From positions 1-43,048 of the forward strand of contig DASSOA010000036.1 of NCBI GenBank assembly GCA_035701115.1: DNA of 43,048 nt, given 5' to 3'. The translations under genes were made by a program, and so were the position numbers. The DNA is from DASSKW01 sp035701115. Lineage in GTDB: Bacteria; Pseudomonadota; Gammaproteobacteria; Natronospirales; REEB76. The notes below the pieces were generated by a model that was given only the letters and a program-made list of their open reading frames with translations, had not been told where the DNA came from and did not search any database. Positions 38,615-43,048 of this stretch are shown here, piece by piece. The number at the start of each line of letters is the position of its first letter. Within the stretch, counting starts at the first letter, position 1.

Positions 38615-41600
38615 ATGACCCCACGTTCCTGGATACCAAAAATGGCCCTGATTCTGATGACGACAGCCGCCACGGCGGCGCCGGTCAACCCGAATCTGTT
38701 CGGCGATCTGCATTGGCGACTGGTTGGCCCCTTCCGAGGCGGCCGGGTGCTCGCGGTCACCGGGGTGCCCGGACAACCCGATCATTTCTATTTCGGCTCG
38801 GTGGACGGCGGCGTCTGGGAGACCCACGATACGGGCCGGACCTGGCAACCGATTTTCGACAAGGAACCAGTCGGTTCGATTGGCGCGATTGCGGTTGCGC
38901 CGTCGAATCCGAACGTGATTTACGTCGGCAGCGGCGAAGCGGACATGCGCTCGGACATTGCCTATGGCAACGGCATGTACAAGTCCACCGACGGCGGCAA
39001 GACCTGGGCGCATATCGGACTGACCGATACCTTCCAAATCGGCAAGGTACTGGTTGATCCGAAAAATGCCGAGGTCGTGTACGTCGCCGCGCTGGGACAT
39101 GCCTACGGTCCCAATCCCGAGCGCGGCGTGTTCAAGAGCACCGATGGCGGCAAGACCTGGCAAAAGATTCTGTATAAAGATGCCAACATCGGCGCCATTG
39201 ATCTTGCATTCGGCAACAGCGACGAGGTGATTTACGCCTCGCTGTGGCAGACGCGCCGCCCGCCCTGGAATGTGTATCCGCCTTCCAACGGCCCGGGCAG
39301 CGGGTTGTACAAATCCACCGACGGTGGCAAAAGCTGGACGCAGATTACCGGCCATGGTTTTCCGTCGGCGGGACTCGGACATATCGGTCTGGCGGTCGCG
39401 GCATCCGATCGCAACATCGTGTATGCGCTCGTGGATGCGAAGGAAGGCGGGTTGTATCGCTCAAGCGATGCGGGCGCCAACTGGCAGCGTGTATCGAGCG
39501 ACACGCGCATCTGGGCGCGCGGCTGGTATTTCGGCGGCGTAACGGTGGACCCGCATAACCCGGACAATGTCTACATCTGCGATACCGCGATGTACAAATC
39601 CGTTGACGGCGGCAAGACGTTCGTACCACTGGTCGGCGATCCGACCGGGGACGATTACCACATACTGTGGATTGATCCGGACGACAGCCGGCGCATGATC
39701 ACCGGCGTGGATCAGGGCACGGCGATTTCGGTGAACGGCGGCAAGACCTGGTCCACCTGGTACAACCAGCCGACCGGTCAGTTCTATCACGTCATCACCG
39801 ACAACCGGTTCCCGTACTGGATCTACGGCGCACAGCAGGATTCCGGTGCTGCAGCGGTGCCGAGCCGCACCGAAAGCTATTTCGACGGCATCAGCATGAT
39901 GCAGTTTCACGAACTCACCGCGGGCGGCGAATCCGGCAACATCGCGCCCGATCCGCACGATCCCGACATCGTTTACGGCGGCACCGTGGACAGGTTGAAC
40001 CGGCATACGGAACAGACGCAAGACGTCGATCCGACACTCGCCTATCCCGGCATCTATCGCAGCGTGTGGACCCTGCCGCTGACGTTTTCGCCGAAAGACC
40101 GGCACGCGCTGTATTTCGCCAACCAGCATCTGTTCCGCACCACGGATGGCGGCAAGCACTGGGACATGATCAGCCCGGACCTCACCCAGCTCACGCTGAC
40201 GGTGCCGCCGAATCTCGATGCGCCAACCGCGGCCGATACGGCGGTCGCCTCCGGCCGGCGCGGGGTGATTTATGCGATCGCGCCGTCGCCGCGCAAGGCG
40301 GATGAAATCTGGGCCGGCACCGACGATGGTCTGATCTGGCTGACCCGCGACGGCGGCAGGCACTGGCAAAACGTGACGCCGCCCGCACTCACGCCGTGGT
40401 CGAAAGTCGGCATCATCGAAGCCGGCCATTTCAGCGATGACACGGCTTATGCCGCGATTGATCGCCATCGCCTCGACGACTACAAACCCTACATCTATCG
40501 CACGCACGATGGCGGCAAGCACTGGACCGAAATCAGCACGGGTATTCCGGACGGCAGTTTTGTCAACGTCGTGCGCGAAGATCCGCAACGCAAAGGGCTG
40601 CTCTATGCCGGCACCGAACTCGGCATCTATGTGTCGTTCGACGACGGCGATCACTGGCAACCGCTGCATTTCAATCTGCCGGTCACCTCGGTGCGTGACA
40701 TCAACGTGCATGACGACGATCTTGTGATTGCAACGCACGGCCGTGCATTCTGGGTGATGGACGACATCGCGCCGCTGCGGCAGATTGATGCCAAAGTCAG
40801 CGATGCCCGGACCTGGCTGTACAAACCTGCCGATGCATACCGCATCAAACTTGCATCGTTTACAGGCACACCGTTGCACGAAGATGAACCGACCGCAGCG
40901 AATCCGCCGGTTGGGGCGTACATTGACTACTACCTCAACACCGCCGCCAAGGGGCCGGTGACGCTCGATATTCTCGATGCGAACGGCAGGCTTCTGCGGC
41001 ACTACGCGAGCACCGACAAGCAACAGCACCCGGATCTGCAGAAGATCAACGGCACGCCGGACTGGTTCCACGAACCGGAGGTGCTGCCCGCTGGCGCCGG
41101 CATGCATCGTTACGTGTGGGATCTGCGCGAAGCGGCACTCGCCGACAACCAGTCGCCGGGTGTCTGGGTGGTGCCCGGCACGTATCGCGCACGGCTGACG
41201 GTAAACGGCCATGCGCAAACACAGTCCTTTACCGTCAGGGAAGATCCGCGAGTGACAGCATCGCAGGCGGATCTCGAAAAGCAGTACCGGCTGGCGCGTC
41301 AGATCGAAGCGCAACATGCCCAGGTTGCACAAGCCGCTAAACAGGTTGTTGATCTGTTGAAGCAGATTGATGCACTGCAGCCCAGGGCACCGGACGCTGT
41401 GGCGAAGCAACTGGCTGCGTTTGCTGCCGATGTCACCCGACTGACCGAGTTGCATGCCGTGCCCGTGCCTTACGGCACACCCGGCAGTTCGCCGACAGAC
41501 GTAACCAGTCTCGCTTACGTCGGCGACTCGCTCGGTACGCTGCAGCGCGCGGTGGAAAGTGCCGATACGGCACCCACCCCGGACGCCATCGCCGGCTTCC

Positions 41601-41719
41601 GGAAACAGTCGCATGCCGCGCAGGCGGCGCTGGCGGCGTGGAGCAGGTTCGAATCGGCGCGGCTGCCCGCGTTGAACGCTGCCTTGCAGCAGGCCGGTCT
41701 GCCGGTTCTGAAACTCTGA
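38615..41719 (+). CDS. Exported sortilin/BNR-repeat beta-propeller protein
   Basis: A 1034-residue protein with an N-terminal signal peptide (1-22). Residues about 30-720 contain many BNR/Asp-box repeats of the S-x-DGGKTW kind (GMYKSTDGGKTWAHI, GVFKSTDGGKTWQKI, GLYKSTDGGKSWTQI, YRTHDGGKHWTEI), which build one or two large beta-propellers of the VPS10/sortilin family. A C-terminal region (about 770-880) is beta-sandwich-like with GPVTLDILDANGRLLRHY and VPGTYRARLTVNG, followed by an alpha-helical segment (885-1030). Homologues are often annotated as glycosyl hydrolases, but sialidase catalytic residues are not evident. It probably binds or processes a polymer outside the cell. It is monocistronic. 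Confidence 0.82.
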   Translation: MTPRSWIPKMALILMTTAATAAPVNPNLFGDLHWRLVGPFRGGRVLAVTGVPGQPDHFYFGSVDGGVWETHDTGRTWQPIFDKEPVGSIGAIAVAPSNPNVIYVGSGEADMRSDIAYGNGMYKSTDGGKTWAHIGLTDTFQIGKVLVDPKNAEVVYVAALGHAYGPNPERGVFKSTDGGKTWQKILYKDANIGAIDLAFGNSDEVIYASLWQTRRPPWNVYPPSNGPGSGLYKSTDGGKSWTQITGHGFPSAGLGHIGLAVAASDRNIVYALVDAKEGGLYRSSDAGANWQRVSSDTRIWARGWYFGGVTVDPHNPDNVYICDTAMYKSVDGGKTFVPLVGDPTGDDYHILWIDPDDSRRMITGVDQGTAISVNGGKTWSTWYNQPTGQFYHVITDNRFPYWIYGAQQDSGAAAVPSRTESYFDGISMMQFHELTAGGESGNIAPDPHDPDIVYGGTVDRLNRHTEQTQDVDPTLAYPGIYRSVWTLPLTFSPKDRHALYFANQHLFRTTDGGKHWDMISPDLTQLTLTVPPNLDAPTAADTAVASGRRGVIYAIAPSPRKADEIWAGTDDGLIWLTRDGGRHWQNVTPPALTPWSKVGIIEAGHFSDDTAYAAIDRHRLDDYKPYIYRTHDGGKHWTEISTGIPDGSFVNVVREDPQRKGLLYAGTELGIYVSFDDGDHWQPLHFNLPVTSVRDINVHDDDLVIATHGRAFWVMDDIAPLRQIDAKVSDARTWLYKPADAYRIKLASFTGTPLHEDEPTAANPPVGAYIDYYLNTAAKGPVTLDILDANGRLLRHYASTDKQQHPDLQKINGTPDWFHEPEVLPAGAGMHRYVWDLREAALADNQSPGVWVVPGTYRARLTVNGHAQTQSFTVREDPRVTASQADLEKQYRLARQIEAQHAQVAQAAKQVVDLLKQIDALQPRAPDAVAKQLAAFAADVTRLTELHAVPVPYGTPGSSPTDVTSLAYVGDSLGTLQRAVESADTAPTPDAIAGFRKQSHAAQAALAAWSRFESARLPALNAALQQAGLPVLKL

Positions 41720-41732
41720 GCTTCTCGTCAGG

Positions 41733-41766
41733 CACAGGCAGCGGACCGGCCGGTCCGCTGCCTGTG
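41733..41766. terminator. Perfect long palindrome after the BNR gene
   Basis: ACAGGCAGCGGACCGG (41734-41749) is followed directly by its exact reverse complement CCGGTCCGCTGCCTGT (41750-41765), extended by one more pair. It lies 14 bases after the stop and 15 before the LytTR start. There is no T tract, so it may be a transcript-end stabiliser or a two-way terminator acting as a strong hairpin. Confidence 0.55.
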
Positions 41767-41780
41767 TCGCTTGAGCTATC

Positions 41781-42701
41781 ATGGGCGCGTTCCCGCTCCG
41801 CGATGCGGCCATGACCGAAGCCTCCCACGAGCTCAACCCCGATACCGCGCGCCGCCTGTTTCCCTGGCAGATGGCGTTTTTCGCCGCGTTGCTGGGTGCA
41901 GTGGCGCTGTCCAACACCTACAGCACCGTGGCCGATTACGCGCGCGGGGGTGGGCACATCGATTTCTGGCGCCCGTTCACCTGGGAGTCCACGAGTTGCT
42001 TCTGTTTGTGGCTGCTGATTCCGGCCATGAACTGGTGGCTGGCCCGTTACCCGCTGACCGGCAGCACCTGGCTGCGAAGCCTGCCGGCACACCTGATCGG
42101 CACGTTACCCCTCTCGTTGCTGCATGTAGCCGGCATGGTCGGCTTGCGGGATCTCGTTTACCGGTTCGCGGGCGAAGATTATGACTTCGGACCCTGGTGG
42201 CCCAACTGGTTCTACGAGTACCGCAAGGATTTTGTGGCCTATTGGCTGTTGATGGTCGGCCTGCTGGCGTTCCGCTTCTATGGGCTGTGGATGGACTCGC
42301 GCCGGTCTTCTGAAACTACCGCGGATGTCGCATCGCAGTTCGATGCAGCCGGCGACACGGCACCGGCTGACGACCCACTCGAACGCCTGGTGGTGCGCAA
42401 ACTCAACCGCGAGTTCATCCTTGCCATTGCCGACATTGATCGTATTGAAGCGGACGGAAATTACGTCAGCATCTACGTGAAGGGCGATGTGTATCCCTTG
42501 CGCGAATCGCTGGTCACCCTGGAACGGAAGCTCGATCAGAAGCGCTTTGCCCGCGTGCACCGTGGCCATATCGTCAACATCGACCGCATCCGTGAGATCC
42601 AGCCCTGGGACCACGGCGATTACCGGATCGTGCTCAAGGACGGCAGTTTCGTGAACTTCAGCCGCCGCTATCGCACCCGGCTCGCCCACCTCTTTCACTG
42701 A
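41781..42701 (+). CDS. Membrane-anchored LytTR DNA-binding regulator
   Basis: A 306-residue protein. Four hydrophobic helices lie at about 28-50, 70-92, 100-124 and 152-176. A disordered linker (about 180-200) leads to a C-terminal LytTR domain (about 205-306): VRKLNREFILAIADIDRIEADGNYVSIYVKGDVYPLRESLVTLE (in pieces), FARVHRGHIVNIDRIREIQPW and FVNFSRRYR. LytTR domains bind paired direct repeats. Here the receiver domain is replaced by a membrane sensor, a one-component design. ATG 41781 is used; ATG 41811 would also keep all helices. A phased direct repeat lies between this gene and the dehydrogenase that follows. Confidence 0.87.
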   Translation: MGAFPLRDAAMTEASHELNPDTARRLFPWQMAFFAALLGAVALSNTYSTVADYARGGGHIDFWRPFTWESTSCFCLWLLIPAMNWWLARYPLTGSTWLRSLPAHLIGTLPLSLLHVAGMVGLRDLVYRFAGEDYDFGPWWPNWFYEYRKDFVAYWLLMVGLLAFRFYGLWMDSRRSSETTADVASQFDAAGDTAPADDPLERLVVRKLNREFILAIADIDRIEADGNYVSIYVKGDVYPLRESLVTLERKLDQKRFARVHRGHIVNIDRIREIQPWDHGDYRIVLKDGSFVNFSRRYRTRLAHLFH

Positions 42702-42728
42702 ATCCCGTCGCGTCCGACTTCACGCCGT

Positions 42729-42755
42729 TCGTCCCGGAATAGCGCCGCTCGTCCC
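42729..42755 (+). promoter_or_regulatory. Candidate LytTR-binding direct repeat upstream of the PQQ dehydrogenase
   Basis: TCGTCCC occurs at 42729-42735 and again at 42749-42755, exactly 20 bases apart (two helical turns). Flanks are also similar (GTTCGTCCC and GCTCGTCCC). LytTR proteins typically bind two phased direct repeats, and the gene just upstream encodes one. Confidence 0.4.
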
Positions 42756-42821
42756 AATCCCGGTGGCAGCGCCCGCCTGCCGCGCCTAAAGTGACAGCCA
42801 TCGTCAAACGGGAGCAAGCGG

Positions 42822-43048
42822 ATGAACAGGACGGTTTTTGCGATGGTGACAGCCGTGGCGCTGGCGGCTACCGGGACTGCCGGGGCAGTGGATGCCGGAA
42901 GCTGGTCCGCCTACGGCGGCGATGCCGCCGGCACGCGGTACTCGCCCCTTACCCAGATCACACCGGCCAATGTGCAGGATCTGCGGGTGGCCTGGATTTT
43001 CCGCACCGGCGAACTGGGCCGCGGCGTGAAGGACTGGCCGCGCTCGGC
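42822..43048 (+). CDS. Exported PQQ-dependent dehydrogenase, N-terminal part (runs off the window)
   Basis: The first 75 codons are present. A signal peptide (1-23) is followed by SWSAYGGDAAGTRYSPLTQI, then NVQDLRVAWIFRTGEL, which is the first blade of the eight-bladed quinoprotein propeller found in membrane glucose dehydrogenase and related alcohol/sugar dehydrogenases. These enzymes oxidise alcohols or sugars in the periplasm and pass electrons to ubiquinone or a cytochrome. A GGAGC site lies ahead of ATG 42822. Substrate cannot be judged because the active-site parts lie beyond the window. Confidence 0.85.
   Translation, partial: MNRTVFAMVTAVALAATGTAGAVDAGSWSAYGGDAAGTRYSPLTQITPANVQDLRVAWIFRTGELGRGVKDWPRS

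Noticed and set aside
39461..41917. 818-codon antisense ORF opposite the BNR gene
   Set aside because: Arg/His/Cys-rich shadow of the real signal-peptide-bearing gene; no start signals.
1..43048. CRISPR arrays or phage integrase sites
   Set aside because: I saw no regularly spaced identical repeats and no integrase gene in the window.

Overview
The window looks like a GC-rich gammaproteobacterial chromosome. The supports are a comM remnant, a Rep helicase and a c5-type cytochrome in the order familiar from gammaproteobacterial genomes, frequent GTG starts, tightly overlapping operons, and general protein character of the Xanthomonadales/Nevskiales/Steroidobacter type. That placement is an inference from gene order and protein similarity, not a phylogenetic test.

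Left edge (1-1068): an AT-richer stretch carries the 5' end of a leftward tnsA-like gene and four direct repeats resembling TnsB sites. It abuts a comM gene that has lost its N-terminal half exactly at a pentamer, GCGGT. I read this as one end of a Tn7-like (Tn6022/AbaR-style) transposon inserted in comM. Housekeeping genes follow: rep, a c5-like cytochrome, and a LysR regulator divergent from a three-gene exported set (DsrE-like protein, oxyanion-type binding protein, four-haem TsdB-TsdA-like thiosulfate dehydrogenase fusion). Next come a tRNA-Arg(CCG) with a duplicated 5' fragment upstream, and a zinc alcohol dehydrogenase.

Centre (9.6-37.6 kb): one long type VI secretion (T6SS) locus. A divergent FHA protein with a degenerate cyclase-like domain faces tssA-tssB-tssC-tssH-hcp-tssJ-(22-codon ORF)-tssK-tssL-tssM, then a single-chain TssB-TssC fusion, a second hcp, tssE, tssF, tssG and vgrG. 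The 3' part encodes spike and loading proteins: DUF2169 fused to pentapeptide repeats, a second pentapeptide protein, DUF3540, a DUF4150 PAAR-like tip, and a free-standing protein with gp5-type VxGxxxxx octads. All 13 core T6SS functions are present. The most unusual points are the second, covalently fused sheath subunit that lacks the ClpV-recognition helix and sits beside its own Hcp, and a spike that appears divided over several polypeptides because VgrG ends right after its OB fold. No recognisable toxin is present.

Right edge (37.6-43.0 kb): a convergent trypsin-fold protein whose nucleophile position is Ala, a large exported sortilin/BNR-repeat protein, a membrane-anchored LytTR regulator, and the start of an exported PQQ-dependent dehydrogenase preceded by a 20-bp-phased direct repeat that may be a LytTR site.
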